A stretch of DNA of 64,000 bases, taken from positions 372,001-436,000 of the forward strand of contig NZ_WUUK01000001.1 in the NCBI RefSeq assembly GCF_009831115.1. Direction: 5' to 3'. Below the pieces are notes generated by a model, which saw nothing but the letters and a program-made list of their open reading frames with translations, was not told the DNA's origin and did no database searches. Source of the stretch: Salinicoccus hispanicus. GTDB taxonomy: Bacteria; Bacillota; Bacilli; Staphylococcales; Salinicoccaceae. This document shows positions 30,949-39,906 of the stretch, one piece after another. Each line of letters starts with the position of its first letter. Position 1 is the stretch's first letter. Both the position numbers and the translations under genes were made by a program.

Positions 30949-32082
30949 ATGAGTAAATACGACGATATCAGATTTTCAAAAAATGTTTCATCCTACCTTT
31001 CAATATTCATTATTGCAGCATTGGCTGTTCTTTTCATATTGGGTGCTTTCTTCATATACATGTACATCAAATCGGGTTCCGAGCCACTTGATCCAAATTC
31101 TACAGAAGTGAAGGAAGTGACCATCGAGCAGGGCTCATCTTCGGGCTTGATCGGTGATCAGCTGGAAAACGAAGAGATCATCAGAAATGGCACGATGTTC
31201 GAATTCTACCTCAAGCTGAACAGCATATCGGACTATCAGGCGGGATCATATGAACTTTCGCCATCCATGAATTTCGAGCAGATTGCGAAGACGCTTGAAA
31301 CCGGAAGTGTATACGAAGAGATTCTCGGTCGTCTGACGATTCCTGAAGGTTTCACCATCGATCAGATTGCTGCCCAGATGGCACAGCAGGAGCAGTTAAG
31401 TGGGCAGGAGGACCGGTTCCTTGAACTTATGGAGGATGAGGCATTTCTCAATACGCTGATTGAGGAGTACCCGGATATGCTCTCTGACGAAATACTTGGC
31501 GAGGATGTCAAATATGCGCTTGAAGGCTATCTGTATCCAGCGACATATGATATCACCGAAGAGGAGCCGGATATCGAGAGCCTCATCAGGCGGATGCTCG
31601 ATGCAACAAGAAACAATACACACACTGTGTTCCAGTCGAGTGATGGCTACTCCATCAGCTTTGAAGGAGAGACACAGGAGCTCTCATTCCATGAGTTTCT
31701 GACGCTGTCTTCACTGATTGAAAAAGAGGCGACTTCTCTGGCCGACCGTTCGAAGATTGCAAGTGTCTTCTTGAACAGGATGTCTGAAAATCCGAGCATG
31801 CCGCTCCAGACCGATCCGACAATCGCATACGCCATCGGCGAGCATCAGGAACGGATACTTTTTGAGGATCTTGAAGTGGAGGATCCGTATAACACCTACA
31901 CCAATACCGGCCTGCCTCCAGGACCAATAGCGTCTCCAGGAATGGAATCCGTACAAAGTACGATGAACCCGTCCAACACTGACTTCTACTACTTCCTTGC
32001 CGATAGTGAAGGAAACAACCATTTCGCCAGAACGTTCGAAGAGCATGTTGAGAACAGGGAGCAGTATATTAATAACCAGTAA
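30949..32082 (+). CDS. mltG: Endolytic murein transglycosylase MltG (YceG-like)
   Basis: Membrane-bound lytic transglycosylase that cuts nascent glycan strands and may set their length. The 377-residue protein has a short cytosolic N-terminus, a single membrane helix (about residues 17-41), a LysM-like subdomain (TIEQGSSSGLIGDQL), and the YceG catalytic domain with SSLIEKEA (Glu near residue 258), LQTDPTIAYAIG and the closing PSNTDFYYFLADSEGNNHFARTFEEH. RBS TAGGAG. Downstream is a hairpin and then trmR. Confidence 0.94.
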   Translation: MSKYDDIRFSKNVSSYLSIFIIAALAVLFILGAFFIYMYIKSGSEPLDPNSTEVKEVTIEQGSSSGLIGDQLENEEIIRNGTMFEFYLKLNSISDYQAGSYELSPSMNFEQIAKTLETGSVYEEILGRLTIPEGFTIDQIAAQMAQQEQLSGQEDRFLELMEDEAFLNTLIEEYPDMLSDEILGEDVKYALEGYLYPATYDITEEEPDIESLIRRMLDATRNNTHTVFQSSDGYSISFEGETQELSFHEFLTLSSLIEKEATSLADRSKIASVFLNRMSENPSMPLQTDPTIAYAIGEHQERILFEDLEVEDPYNTYTNTGLPPGPIASPGMESVQSTMNPSNTDFYYFLADSEGNNHFARTFEEHVENREQYINNQ

Positions 32083-32143
32083 TGTATAAAAGCACCTTTT
32101 CTTTCAAAATGATTTGTGCTACTATAAACTGTGATAAATAAGG

Positions 32144-32178
32144 CAACTGATAACGCTTGTTATCAGTTGTACTTTTTT
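32144..32178 (+). terminator. Terminator or attenuator hairpin before trmR
   Basis: Perfect 11-bp stem CAACTGATAAC / GTTATCAGTTG with GCTT loop and six T residues. The trmR start is 17 nt after the T run. A TATAAA lies upstream at 32123-32128 without a good -35, so this could be an attenuator of its own transcript. Confidence 0.75.
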
Positions 32179-32194
32179 GTATATGGTGGGTAAT

Positions 32195-32836
32195 ATGGAC
32201 ATTTATGAATACATTAGAAATTTGAATGCACGTCCAGAGGCATTCCCGGAAATGCTCGCGTATGCCAAGGCGCACGATGTGCCGATCATGGATGAAGATG
32301 CACTGAACGTAATGAAGCACTACATGAAGCTGGCCCGGGTCAGAAACGTACTTGAAATTGGAACTGCAATCGGCTATAGTGCCATGCATATGCTGTCTGT
32401 AGATGACAGTGTATCTGTAGTGACAGTCGAAAAGGATGAAGATGCCCATCGGACAGCAAATGAATTCTTTCGGGATCACGAAGTTTCCCATCGGGTGATG
32501 AGCGTACTTGGAGATGCCAAGGAGATTCCGCTCGAAACGCTCGGTGAGGCACCTTTCGATCTGCTTTTCATAGATGCATCCAAAGGAAACAATCAGCGTT
32601 TCTATGAACGGTACCTGCCTCTTGTGAAAACAGGAGGTCTCATTATAGTGGACAACATCCTGGTCCGTGGACTTGTCGTTGAAAACGATATCACTTCACG
32701 GGGGACCCGCAGAATGAAGGAGAAGGTCGATGATTTCAATAGAGCCATCGCCGGTTCGGCAACACCTTCAGCTTTTCTGCCGGTAGGAGATGGTCTGCTT
32801 GTGATTATCAAAGATGAAAAGGAAGAGCTCAGATGA
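32195..32836 (+). CDS. trmR: tRNA 5-hydroxyuridine methyltransferase TrmR (YrrM family)
   Basis: SAM-dependent O-methyltransferase of the YrrM/TrmR family, which converts 5-hydroxyuridine at tRNA position 34 to 5-methoxyuridine. The 213-residue protein has SAM motif [29 protein letters not shown] with the metal-binding Asp, and [14 protein letters not shown] 32195 is preferred by alignment; GGTGGG is close upstream, and ATG 32183 is the alternative. Bacillus places the hydroxylase genes yrrN-yrrO between this gene and udk; here trmR overlaps udk by 4 nt and they are missing. Confidence 0.85.
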   Translation: MDIYEYIRNLNARPEAFPEMLAYAKAHDVPIMDEDALNVMKHYMKLARVRNVLEIGTAIGYSAMHMLSVDDSVSVVTVEKDEDAHRTANEFFRDHEVSHRVMSVLGDAKEIPLETLGEAPFDLLFIDASKGNNQRFYERYLPLVKTGGLIIVDNILVRGLVVENDITSRGTRRMKEKVDDFNRAIAGSATPSAFLPVGDGLLVIIKDEKEELR

Positions 32837-33453
32837 AGAGACCAACAGTCATAGGTATAGCTGGGGGGTCCGGTTCCGGCAAAACTTCGGTGACGCGCAA
32901 GATCATGCAGGCCCTGGACGGTCACAGCGTTGTTCTGATTGAACAGGACTACTACTATAAGGACCAGAGTGATAAGACATTCGAGGAAAGGCTGCGTACG
33001 AACTATGACCATCCTTTCGCGTTCGACAATGACCTGCTGATTGCGCATATCAGACAGCTGATCAGCCGTCAGGCAGTTGAAATTCCTACATACAACTATG
33101 AAATACACACAAGAAGTGATGAAACGATAGAAGTGGAGCCGAAGGATGTCATCATTCTGGAAGGCATCTTCGCTTTGGAGAATGAAAAACTCAGAAATCT
33201 GATGGATGTCAAATTGTATGTGGACACGGATTCCGATATCCGCATTCTGAGGCGTCTGCAGCGGGATATTGAAAAGCGCGGGCGGACCATGGATTCGGTC
33301 ATCAGCCAGTATCTTAACGTCGTCAGGCCCATGCATCTTCAGTTTATTGAACCGACCAAACGGTTCAGTGATGTCATCATCCCTGAAGGCGGGGAGAATA
33401 ATGTGGCAATCGACCTCATTACAACCAAGATCCGCACGCTGCTCGACGAATAG
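32833..33453 (+). CDS. udk: Uridine kinase
   Basis: Pyrimidine salvage: phosphorylates uridine and cytidine to UMP and CMP. 206 residues with P-loop GGSGSGKT (residues 10-17), [17 protein letters not shown] (substrate loop), NYDHPFAFD, and IILEGIFAL. The start overlaps the trmR stop (ATGA). greA follows after 40 nt, with a weak promoter-like TCGACG-16-TATACT (33443-33470) between. Confidence 0.95.
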   Translation: MKRPTVIGIAGGSGSGKTSVTRKIMQALDGHSVVLIEQDYYYKDQSDKTFEERLRTNYDHPFAFDNDLLIAHIRQLISRQAVEIPTYNYEIHTRSDETIEVEPKDVIILEGIFALENEKLRNLMDVKLYVDTDSDIRILRRLQRDIEKRGRTMDSVISQYLNVVRPMHLQFIEPTKRFSDVIIPEGGENNVAIDLITTKIRTLLDE

Positions 33454-33493
33454 GCAATTTCAAGTATACTTTAATAAATAATGAAGGAGTACG

Positions 33494-33970
33494 ATGGATA
33501 TGCAAAAAGAATTCCCAATGACACAGAGTGGATATGAACAGCTACAGGAAGAACTTGAACAACTCAGAACCGTCAAACGTCCTGAAGTTGTAGAAAAAAT
33601 AAAAGTGGCGAGAAGTTTCGGCGACCTTTCCGAAAATTCCGAGTATGATGCTGCCAAGGACGAGCAGGGCTTCGTCGAGCAGGAAATCACCAAGATCGAG
33701 GATATGCTCCGTCATGCCAAGATCATCGAAGACAGCAATGATAACAACAGCGTGCAGATCGGTAAAACCGTCACTTTCAAAGAACTGCCTGATGGCGACC
33801 AGGAAACATATCAGATCGTCGGCAGTGCAGAAGCAGACCCGTTCGAAGGCAAGATTTCGAATGAATCCCCGATCGCCAGATCACTTCTCGGTGCAAGACT
33901 CAATGATTCCGTCAATGTTCCGCTCCCGAATGGCAATGACATGAAAGTGGAAATCGTTTCTATTGACTAA
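33494..33970 (+). CDS. greA: Transcription elongation factor GreA
   Basis: Rescues backtracked RNA polymerase by stimulating transcript cleavage. The 158-residue protein has the N-terminal coiled coil with the acidic tip [13 protein letters not shown] and the C-terminal domain with [10 protein letters not shown] and [13 protein letters not shown] 33494 is 4 nt after AAGGAG and ATG 33500 is 10 nt after it; the first matches the length of S. aureus GreA. The 3' end overlaps the mtnN frame by 8 nt. Confidence 0.95.
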   Translation: MDMQKEFPMTQSGYEQLQEELEQLRTVKRPEVVEKIKVARSFGDLSENSEYDAAKDEQGFVEQEITKIEDMLRHAKIIEDSNDNNSVQIGKTVTFKELPDGDQETYQIVGSAEADPFEGKISNESPIARSLLGARLNDSVNVPLPNGNDMKVEIVSID

Positions 33971-34664
33971 GGGCATCATTGGTATCATCGGTGCCATGAA
34001 ACCTGAGATTGATATCCTTTTGGAGTGGATGGATGTCGAATCGACCGACTCGATTGCGCATGCGAAAGTCTACCAGGGAAAACTGCAGGGCCAGGATGTC
34101 GTACTGGTGCAGAGTGGCATCGGCAAAGTCAATGCAAGCATGATCACGGCGCTCCTTCTGGAACGCTACTATGTCCGTATCATCATCAACACCGGGGTGG
34201 CCGGCGGCCTGTCGGATGCACTGCAGGTGACCGACATGGTCGTCAGCACTTCGGTGCTGCATCATGATGTGGACGCAGTGGAATTCGGATATGCACTGGG
34301 ACAGGTCCCCGGCATGCCGAAGTTCTACATTGCAGACAAGGGACTTGTAAAACTGTCAATGGAAGCAATATCCGGTAATCCGGAGATCAATGGACATGGC
34401 GGGCTCATTGTCAGCGGTGATTCCTTCATCAGCAGCAGTGAACAGAAGGATGGAATCACCCGCAATTTCAGGAAGGCTTTGGCTGTAGATATGGAATCTG
34501 CCGCAATCGCCCAGACCTGCTACCAGTATTCGACGCCTTTTGTCATCATCCGTTCGATTTCCGACAAGGCGGATGACACAGCTGATATGACTTATGAAGA
34601 ATTTCTATCGAAAGCTTGTGTTCATTCATCCGAAGTTGTAAAATCATTAGTGAAGGATTTGTAA
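33963..34664 (+). CDS. mtnN: 5'-methylthioadenosine/S-adenosylhomocysteine nucleosidase
   Basis: Cleaves adenine from MTA, SAH and 5'-deoxyadenosine, linking SAM turnover, methionine salvage and the activated methyl cycle. 233 residues with [36 protein letters not shown] and the catalytic [10 protein letters not shown] region. TTG 33963 overlaps the greA stop and has only a weak Shine-Dalgarno. The S. aureus protein begins at the equivalent of I5 (ATC/ATT codons here), so the true start is uncertain by a few residues. Confidence 0.92.
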   Translation: MTKGIIGIIGAMKPEIDILLEWMDVESTDSIAHAKVYQGKLQGQDVVLVQSGIGKVNASMITALLLERYYVRIIINTGVAGGLSDALQVTDMVVSTSVLHHDVDAVEFGYALGQVPGMPKFYIADKGLVKLSMEAISGNPEINGHGGLIVSGDSFISSSEQKDGITRNFRKALAVDMESAAIAQTCYQYSTPFVIIRSISDKADDTADMTYEEFLSKACVHSSEVVKSLVKDL

Positions 34665-34681
34665 CCTGGAGGGGAAACGCA

Positions 34682-34780
34682 ATGATTTATCTTATGAGCT
34701 TTGCAATCGTCATTACAGTCGTTATCGGTTACCTCATCTATAGGGATACTGATATTGAGGATAATGAAATCAATGAATAA
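34682..34780 (+). CDS. 32-residue single-pass membrane peptide
   Basis: An unlisted short frame starts at ATG 34682, 7 nt after a strong GGAGGGG (34668-34674), and ends at TAA 34778-34780. The product has a hydrophobic segment of about 20 residues (MSFAIVITVVIGYLIY) followed by an acidic tail (RDTDIEDNEINE), so it should sit in the membrane with a charged C-terminus. It begins 17 nt after mtnN and ends right before a terminator hairpin, which together support translation. No family was recognised. It could be a regulatory peptide or a subunit; a type I toxin is less likely because no antisense promoter was seen. Confidence 0.65.
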   Translation: MIYLMSFAIVITVVIGYLIYRDTDIEDNEINE

Positions 34781-34784
34781 CCCA

Positions 34785-34820
34785 AAAAGCGCCTTAATCT
34801 TTAAGGGGCTTTTCTTTTTG
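34785..34820 (+). terminator. Terminator hairpin before yqeG
   Basis: Stem AAAAGCGCCTTAA / TTAAGGGGCTTTT with one mismatch and a TCT loop, followed by CTTTTTG. It closes the mtnN-small peptide unit, 38 nt before the yqeG start. Confidence 0.7.
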
Positions 34821-34857
34821 TGGTAAAATATAAAAAAACTCATTAGGAGTGCATATA

Positions 34858-35382
34858 TTGAAGGTGCTGGAAAAATACTTTCTACCGAGTGACTATTTCA
34901 GGGAATTCCATAGCATTACGCCACAATATCTCAAGGACCGTGGCATCAGGGCTGTAATTACGGATCTTGATAATACGCTTGTCGGGTATGACGAACCCGA
35001 TGCGAACGAGAGCGTGCTGGAATGGTTCAAATCAATGAATGAGAATGATATCAAAGTGACAATCGTATCCAATGGCAGTAGAAACAGGGTCGGCAGGTTC
35101 TGCGATCCCCATGATATCGAATACATCTTCAGAGCAAGGAAGCCGCTTGGCAGTGCCTATAACAAAGCTGTCAAGATGATGGATGAAGACAGGGGAGAGA
35201 CGGTCATGATCGGTGACCAGCTGATGACCGATGTATTCGGTGCAAACCGTGTCGGTCTGAAGAGCATACTTGTTCTGCCAGTAAAGAAGAAGGACGGCTG
35301 GGCGACAGTCGTCAATAGAAGAATCGAACGGATTCTTATGAAATACTTTGACCAGAAAGGTCTAATCCAATGGGGGGACTAA
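34858..35382 (+). CDS. yqeG: YqeG family HAD-type phosphatase
   Basis: HAD superfamily, subfamily IIIA, family YqeG. The 174-residue protein has motif I DLDNTLVGYD, motif II TIVSNGS, the lysine in ARKPLG and motif III GDQLMTDVFGANRVG. The substrate is unknown; constant linkage with the ribosome-assembly GTPase gene yqeH suggests a related task. Start TTG 34858 is 8 nt after AGGAG 34845-34849; the in-frame GTG 34849 overlaps that site and is rejected. It is the first gene of the yqeG-yqeH-aroE-yhbY-nadD-yqeK-rsfS-yqeM operon. Confidence 0.92.
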   Translation: MKVLEKYFLPSDYFREFHSITPQYLKDRGIRAVITDLDNTLVGYDEPDANESVLEWFKSMNENDIKVTIVSNGSRNRVGRFCDPHDIEYIFRARKPLGSAYNKAVKMMDEDRGETVMIGDQLMTDVFGANRVGLKSILVLPVKKKDGWATVVNRRIERILMKYFDQKGLIQWGD

Positions 35383-35385
35383 TAT

Positions 35386-36492
35386 TTGGAAGCAATAAAA
35401 TGTATCGGTTGCGGTGCGGAACTGCAATCTGAAGATAAGAACAAGCCGGGATTCATCCCGGCAAGCGGCATGGACAAGGAGGATCCGATATGCAAGCGGT
35501 GCTATCGCCTGAAGCACTATAACGAAGTGATGGACATCGATATCGACTCCGGAGAATTTCTGACCATGCTCAATGCGCTTTACGAGACTGATGGGCTGAT
35601 TGTCAAAGTCATCGATGTCTTTGATTTTCATGGCAGTCTGATTCCTGCGTTCAATAGAATTGTCGGGGACAAGGATGTCATTGCAGTGATCAACAAGATC
35701 GACCTGCTGCCGAAGTCCGTCAATCGCAACCGTGTTGTGCATAGGGCGAAGCAGATGCTCAGTGAAGCGGGTATCAGAGCGGTTGACACCGTTGTCGTCA
35801 GTGCCATGAAGAATGAAGGCATGGATACGCTTGTCAAAAAGCTGTCGAGCTACTCCAATGGACAGGATATCTATGTCGTGGGTACGACAAACGTCGGCAA
35901 ATCGACATTGATCAACAGGCTGATAGAAAATACCTCGGGCGATAAGGAAGTCATCACGACCAGCAGATTCCCAGGCACTACACTCGATCTGATCGATATA
36001 CCGCTCGATGAGAATGCATCCATCTACGATACGCCCGGTGTAGTCGTGGATTCCCAGATGGCACACTATGTGCAGTCTGAGAACTTGAAGTTCATCTCGC
36101 CGACCAAGGAGATAAAGTCGAAGACCTTCCAGCTTGAAGCATCACAGACACTCTTCATCTCCAATCTTGCCAGAATGGATTTTGTGGCAGGGGATAGAAA
36201 CAGTTTTGTCGTCTATGCAAACCATGCACTCAACATCCATCGCACCAAGACGGTAAAGGCAGATGACTTCTATCAGAATCACTTCAATACATTGCTGGCA
36301 CCACCTGAAATATCCAAGCCATACTTGAGCGAGGACTACGAGGTGTTCGAGTTTGATATTGAAGAGGATAGTGATATTTCCATCAGCGGCCTGGCATTCA
36401 TCCGTGCAGGTGCCGGCGCCAGTGTTGCAGTCAGGGTACCAACAGGTATTGATGTTACACTGCGTCCGACAATCTTTAAAGGTGGTCAATAA
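35386..36492 (+). CDS. yqeH: Ribosome biogenesis GTPase YqeH
   Basis: Circularly permuted GTPase needed for 30S subunit assembly. The N-terminal zinc finger has C6, C9, C36 and C39 (CIGC ... CKRC). G-motifs come in permuted order: NKIDLLPK (G4) first, then the P-loop GTTNVGKSTLIN (G1) and DTPGVV (G3). The C-terminal domain is the RNA-binding one of the family. Length 368. Start TTG 35386 follows GGGGGG at 8-nt spacing and is 4 nt after yqeG. The stop overlaps the aroE ATG. Confidence 0.94.
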   Translation: MEAIKCIGCGAELQSEDKNKPGFIPASGMDKEDPICKRCYRLKHYNEVMDIDIDSGEFLTMLNALYETDGLIVKVIDVFDFHGSLIPAFNRIVGDKDVIAVINKIDLLPKSVNRNRVVHRAKQMLSEAGIRAVDTVVVSAMKNEGMDTLVKKLSSYSNGQDIYVVGTTNVGKSTLINRLIENTSGDKEVITTSRFPGTTLDLIDIPLDENASIYDTPGVVVDSQMAHYVQSENLKFISPTKEIKSKTFQLEASQTLFISNLARMDFVAGDRNSFVVYANHALNIHRTKTVKADDFYQNHFNTLLAPPEISKPYLSEDYEVFEFDIEEDSDISISGLAFIRAGAGASVAVRVPTGIDVTLRPTIFKGGQ

Positions 36493-37301
36493 TGGGTAGA
36501 TATGCAGTAATAGGGTATCCGATTTCGCATACGCTTTCTCCGCTGATTCATAACGCCAACTTCGAGGCAAAGGGAACAGCGGATCATTACTCGGCGATTG
36601 CTGTCCACCCTGATCAGCTCACGCATATAAGGGAAATCATCAGATCCAACGGTCTGGATGGTTTCAACGTGACGATTCCGCACAAGGAAAAGATCATGGC
36701 CCACCTGGATCATGTGGACAGGGACGCTATGAAAATCGGTGCAGTCAATACCGTAGCCGTCGATGGAGATGTATTGACCGGCTATAATACGGATGTCACC
36801 GGGTACCTTGATGCATTCAACCAGACATTCGGCAAGCAGCATAGGCGTATACTGATCATTGGTGCGGGTGGTGCTGCGAAAGCCGTCCACAGAGCACATG
36901 CCAATAATGGTGATTCGGTGACGATTGCCGCCCGCCGCATGGAGCGTTTCCAGTTTTTCAAAACTGCTGATTTCAAGGCAGTGCTGATCTCGGATATTCC
37001 TGGACTCGATCCGCATGACGTCATCATCAATACGACACCGGTCGGCATGAAGCATGAGGATCTGCTTAAAGAAATGGAAATACCGGAGTCGCTCATCACT
37101 GAAAATACACTCGGCGTGGATCTGATATATCAGCCGGAAAAAACGAAGTTTCTCGAATACTTTGCAGAAAACAACTATATGAACGGCATGCCGATGCTCA
37201 TCCACCAGGCCATGGACGCCTATACGCTATGGACAGGTGAGCAGGGGGACATTGCTGCAGTCAATAGAAAATATAAAGCACATATCGGAGGTAAATCATG
37301 A
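36492..37301 (+). CDS. aroE: Shikimate dehydrogenase (NADP+)
   Basis: Reduces 3-dehydroshikimate to shikimate in aromatic amino acid synthesis. 269 residues: substrate motif GYPISHTLSPLIHN (8-21), catalytic K65 in NVTIPHKEKIM, NTDVTGYLDA with the catalytic Asp, nucleotide motif IIGAGGAAKAV, and AARR for NADP preference. The start overlaps the yqeH stop (TAATG) and it shares 4 nt with yhbY. Confidence 0.95.
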   Translation: MGRYAVIGYPISHTLSPLIHNANFEAKGTADHYSAIAVHPDQLTHIREIIRSNGLDGFNVTIPHKEKIMAHLDHVDRDAMKIGAVNTVAVDGDVLTGYNTDVTGYLDAFNQTFGKQHRRILIIGAGGAAKAVHRAHANNGDSVTIAARRMERFQFFKTADFKAVLISDIPGLDPHDVIINTTPVGMKHEDLLKEMEIPESLITENTLGVDLIYQPEKTKFLEYFAENNYMNGMPMLIHQAMDAYTLWTGEQGDIAAVNRKYKAHIGGKS

Positions 37302-37594
37302 ATAAATTAACTTCACGGCAGGTGAAGCAGCTCAAATCAGAAGCACACCATCTCAATCCAATCTTCCAGGTGGGAAAGAATGGCGTCAATGACAACTTCA
37401 TTGAACAGATTGATGACGTACTGGAGAAAAGGGAACTGATCAAGATCTCCATTCTGCAGAACTGTCTCGAAGACAAGGATACGATCGCCCAGCAGATCAG
37501 TGAAGGTACAAAGGGCCATGTCGTTACAGTCATCGGCAATACGATCATCCTCTATAGGGAATCCAAAGAAAATAAAAAGATCGACCTGTCATGA
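37298..37594 (+). CDS. yhbY: YhbY/CRS1-YhbY RNA-binding protein
   Basis: 98-residue CRM-domain protein that associates with pre-50S ribosomal particles. Seen are LTSRQVKQLKSEAHHL, the GxxG-like VGKNGVND loop, ALxKRELIKI-type strand and a VIGNTIILYR strand. ATG follows GGAGG at good spacing, overlaps aroE by 4 nt and nadD by 4 nt. Its place in the yqeH operon fits ribosome assembly. Confidence 0.93.
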   Translation: MNKLTSRQVKQLKSEAHHLNPIFQVGKNGVNDNFIEQIDDVLEKRELIKISILQNCLEDKDTIAQQISEGTKGHVVTVIGNTIILYRESKENKKIDLS

Positions 37595-38154
37595 AGATAG
37601 GTCTTTTTGGCGGGACTTTCGACCCGGTGCATCCAGGTCATATCCATGCAGTCGCAGAAGCATATATTGCACTCGACCTGGATAAGGTGATCTGCATTCC
37701 GGCCAGACAGGCACCACTGAAGACAGAAGCGCCGACAAGTGATCACCATCGGTTGAAGATGCTTGAATATGCAGTGCGCCATTATGACTTCATCGAAATC
37801 GATACGTGGGAAATGTCACAGGAAGGTGTCAGCTACACTTATGACACGGCTGTCCATCTGAAGGCACAATACCCGGATGACACTCTCTACTTTCTGATCG
37901 GGACGGATCAGTACAGAAGCTTTGAAAAATGGCATCGCTATCAGGAGCTGCTCGAGATGCTGAATTTTGTGGTCATGGACCGCTATTCTGATGCACCGGT
38001 GAGTGATGACCGTTTCATGAGCATCAGTCAGCCAGTACTCGAGATTTCATCGACCGTCATCAGGGACCGCCTCAGAAAAGGGATAGATGTACGGCATCAG
38101 CTTGATCCTGACGTATATCAGTATATAAAGGAGAATCACCTGTATGAAGCATAA
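37591..38154 (+). CDS. nadD: Nicotinate-nucleotide adenylyltransferase
   Basis: NAD biosynthesis: nicotinate mononucleotide plus ATP to deamido-NAD. 187 residues with the nucleotidyltransferase motif GGTFDPVHPGHIH (residues 7-19), YFLIGTDQYRSFEKWHRY and the ISSTVIRDRL signature (ISSTxxR). Overlaps yhbY by 4 nt and yqeK by 11 nt. Confidence 0.95.
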   Translation: MKIGLFGGTFDPVHPGHIHAVAEAYIALDLDKVICIPARQAPLKTEAPTSDHHRLKMLEYAVRHYDFIEIDTWEMSQEGVSYTYDTAVHLKAQYPDDTLYFLIGTDQYRSFEKWHRYQELLEMLNFVVMDRYSDAPVSDDRFMSISQPVLEISSTVIRDRLRKGIDVRHQLDPDVYQYIKENHLYEA

Positions 38155-38713
38155 ATCAGCCATCAATCTTGCCAAGGACAAATTGCCGGAAAAACGCTAT
38201 AGGCATTCAAAGCGTGTTGCAGAAACAGCAATAGAAATGGCGGAAATCTATGGTGGAGATAAGAACAAGTGCTTTCTGGCCGGAATCCTCCATGATTTTT
38301 CAAAGTACGATGAACTCAGTGAGATGTATCAGTATGTGACCCGCTACAAGCTTGATCCTGAACTGCTTGAATTCAAAAGCGAGGTGCTTCATGGGCCGGT
38401 GGCTGCAGTCAAGATGCGGGAGGAACACGGTGTCACGGATGAAGAGATATTCTACGCAATCATGAACCATACAACCGGCAGAAGACAGATGTCTCTCAAT
38501 GAAAAGATCATCTATGTCGCCGACTACATTGAACCTGACCGTACACAGCCGGGCGTCGAAGGAATCAGGGATATCGTCTTCCAGCTGAAGAATCTGGACA
38601 AGGCAGTATATGAAATTACGAAAGCGAATATACTTCATCTGGTATCTAAAGACCGCGCGGTATATCGCAGAACACTAGAGTGCTTGAACTACTACAATAT
38701 GGTTAAGGAGTGA
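38144..38713 (+). CDS. yqeK: HD-domain hydrolase YqeK (bis(5'-nucleosyl)-tetraphosphatase, symmetrical)
   Basis: HD-superfamily enzyme; YqeK proteins split diadenosine tetraphosphate symmetrically into two ADP. Metal motif is RHSKRVAETA ... LAGILHDFSKYD (HD) ... LHGPVAAVKM ... NHTTGRRQMS ... KIIYVADYIEPDR. 189 residues. A clear AAAGGAG precedes ATG 38144 inside the nadD end. Follows nadD as in other Bacillales. Confidence 0.93.
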   Translation: MKHKSAINLAKDKLPEKRYRHSKRVAETAIEMAEIYGGDKNKCFLAGILHDFSKYDELSEMYQYVTRYKLDPELLEFKSEVLHGPVAAVKMREEHGVTDEEIFYAIMNHTTGRRQMSLNEKIIYVADYIEPDRTQPGVEGIRDIVFQLKNLDKAVYEITKANILHLVSKDRAVYRRTLECLNYYNMVKE

Positions 38714-38717
38714 CTGT

Positions 38718-39053
38718 ATGAATACAGAACAGCTGGTCGATCTTCTGGTCGAAGCGTGTGACAATAAACGCGCAGAGGAAATTATGAAATTTGATGTCAG
38801 AGAGACGAGCAGTGTCACAGACTGCTATCTGATCTGCCACGGCAACTCAGACAGACAGGTCCAGGCGATTGCGGATGAAGTCATGGATTTCTGCAAGGAG
38901 CGGGAAATGGACTATCTGATTGAAGGCTACAGAGAAGCGAAATGGGTGCTTATAGATGTAAATAACGTCGTTGTTCATGTCTTCCATAAGCCTGAGCGCG
39001 AATATTATAATCTTGAAAGACTGTTCAAGTACGGTGAACGCGTTGAAGTCTAG
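38718..39053 (+). CDS. rsfS: Ribosomal silencing factor RsfS
   Basis: Binds ribosomal protein L14 on the 50S subunit and blocks subunit joining in starvation. 111 residues with DVRETSSVTDCYLICHGNS, QVQAIADEVMDF, EGYREAKWVLIDVNNVVVHVF and FKYGERVEV near the end, all typical of the DUF143 family. TAAGGAG Shine-Dalgarno. Its end overlaps the next gene's probable TTG start. Confidence 0.95.
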   Translation: MNTEQLVDLLVEACDNKRAEEIMKFDVRETSSVTDCYLICHGNSDRQVQAIADEVMDFCKEREMDYLIEGYREAKWVLIDVNNVVVHVFHKPEREYYNLERLFKYGERVEV

Positions 39054-39777
39054 ACCGACCTATCAGCTCTTCAGCCACTACTACGATGAGCTGACGTATG
39101 ATATGCCTTATGCTCTTTGGCTCGATATCATCGATCATTATAGATCGGACAGGCGGACGATACTCGATATCGGCTGTGGAACCGGTCGACTGACGCGAAA
39201 GCTTCAGTTCGACAGCATCACCGCCATGGATCAGTCGGATATGATGCTCGATGTTGCGCGTCAGCATGACTCTCCGAATATTACGTATGTCCAGGGAGAT
39301 ATGCGTAACTTTGAACTGGACCGGACGTTCGATATGGTCACTGCAACAGTCGATGTACTCAACTACTGCAGTAACCAGGATGAAGTGCTGCAGGTGCTCG
39401 GCAGGGTACATGATCATCTGGATGCAGGTGGTGTCTTCATCTTCGATATTCATAGCGCATTCAAGATGAACAGTGACTTCGACGATGTAACATACAGTGA
39501 TGAAACGGAACATATCACCTATATATGGCATGCCCTGCAAGGAGAAGCACCGCTGTCGGTCGTCCATGACATGATTTTCTTCATCAAGGACGAGGATGAT
39601 GAGGGTCTCTATCGCAGAGTGGAAGAGACTCACAGCCAGCGGACATATACCCATATGGAGATGCTTCAGATGATCAGCGAGTCGGGTTTCACCATCGATG
39701 CCGCATTCAGTGACTTCGACATGGAAAATGCAGTGACTGAAGTGTGTGACAGAGTATTTTATGTTCTGAAGAAGTAG
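39043..39777 (+). CDS. Class I SAM-dependent methyltransferase (YqeM-like)
   Basis: 244 residues. SAM motif I ILDIGCGTGRLT, motif II FDMVTATVDVLNY and a motif III region GGVFIFDIHS are clear; the target is unknown. B. subtilis yqeM occupies the same place after rsfS. Start TTG 39043 gives KSRPTYQLFSHYYDEL, the usual N-terminus of the family, and overlaps rsfS by 11 nt; the Shine-Dalgarno GGTGAA is modest. The next ATG (39101) would remove conserved residues. It ends the operon at a strong terminator. Confidence 0.87.
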   Translation: MKSRPTYQLFSHYYDELTYDMPYALWLDIIDHYRSDRRTILDIGCGTGRLTRKLQFDSITAMDQSDMMLDVARQHDSPNITYVQGDMRNFELDRTFDMVTATVDVLNYCSNQDEVLQVLGRVHDHLDAGGVFIFDIHSAFKMNSDFDDVTYSDETEHITYIWHALQGEAPLSVVHDMIFFIKDEDDEGLYRRVEETHSQRTYTHMEMLQMISESGFTIDAAFSDFDMENAVTEVCDRVFYVLKK

Positions 39778-39811
39778 AAATGACCTGACTACAAAAGTCA
39801 GGTCATTTTTA
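39777..39811 (+). terminator. Rho-independent terminator after yqeM
   Basis: 13-bp perfect stem AAATGACCTGACT / AGTCAGGTCATTT with ACAAA loop and T run. Confidence 0.88.
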
Positions 39812-39906
39812 CTTCTCGAGTTTTTTTATTTATTTGACGTTGAAAAAAATCAAAACGCCCATTTTCCACCATATATATATAAAGAGATTTTTTAGGGGGA
39901 ATCACT

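Noticed and set aside
30949-32082. mltG as a lipoprotein or secreted enzyme
   Set aside because: There is no lipobox cysteine; the N-terminal helix is preceded by a charged cytosolic stretch and looks like a membrane anchor.
34682-34780. Type I toxin-antitoxin pair
   Set aside because: The peptide resembles small hydrophobic toxins in size, but no antisense RNA promoter or convergent terminator was seen, and it is placed like a normal operon gene.
39820-39870. Possible ComK box upstream of comEA
   Set aside because: AAAA (39852-39855) and TTTT (39862-39865) are separated by 6 nt rather than 5, and no second AT-box at the required spacing was found, so the match is too weak.
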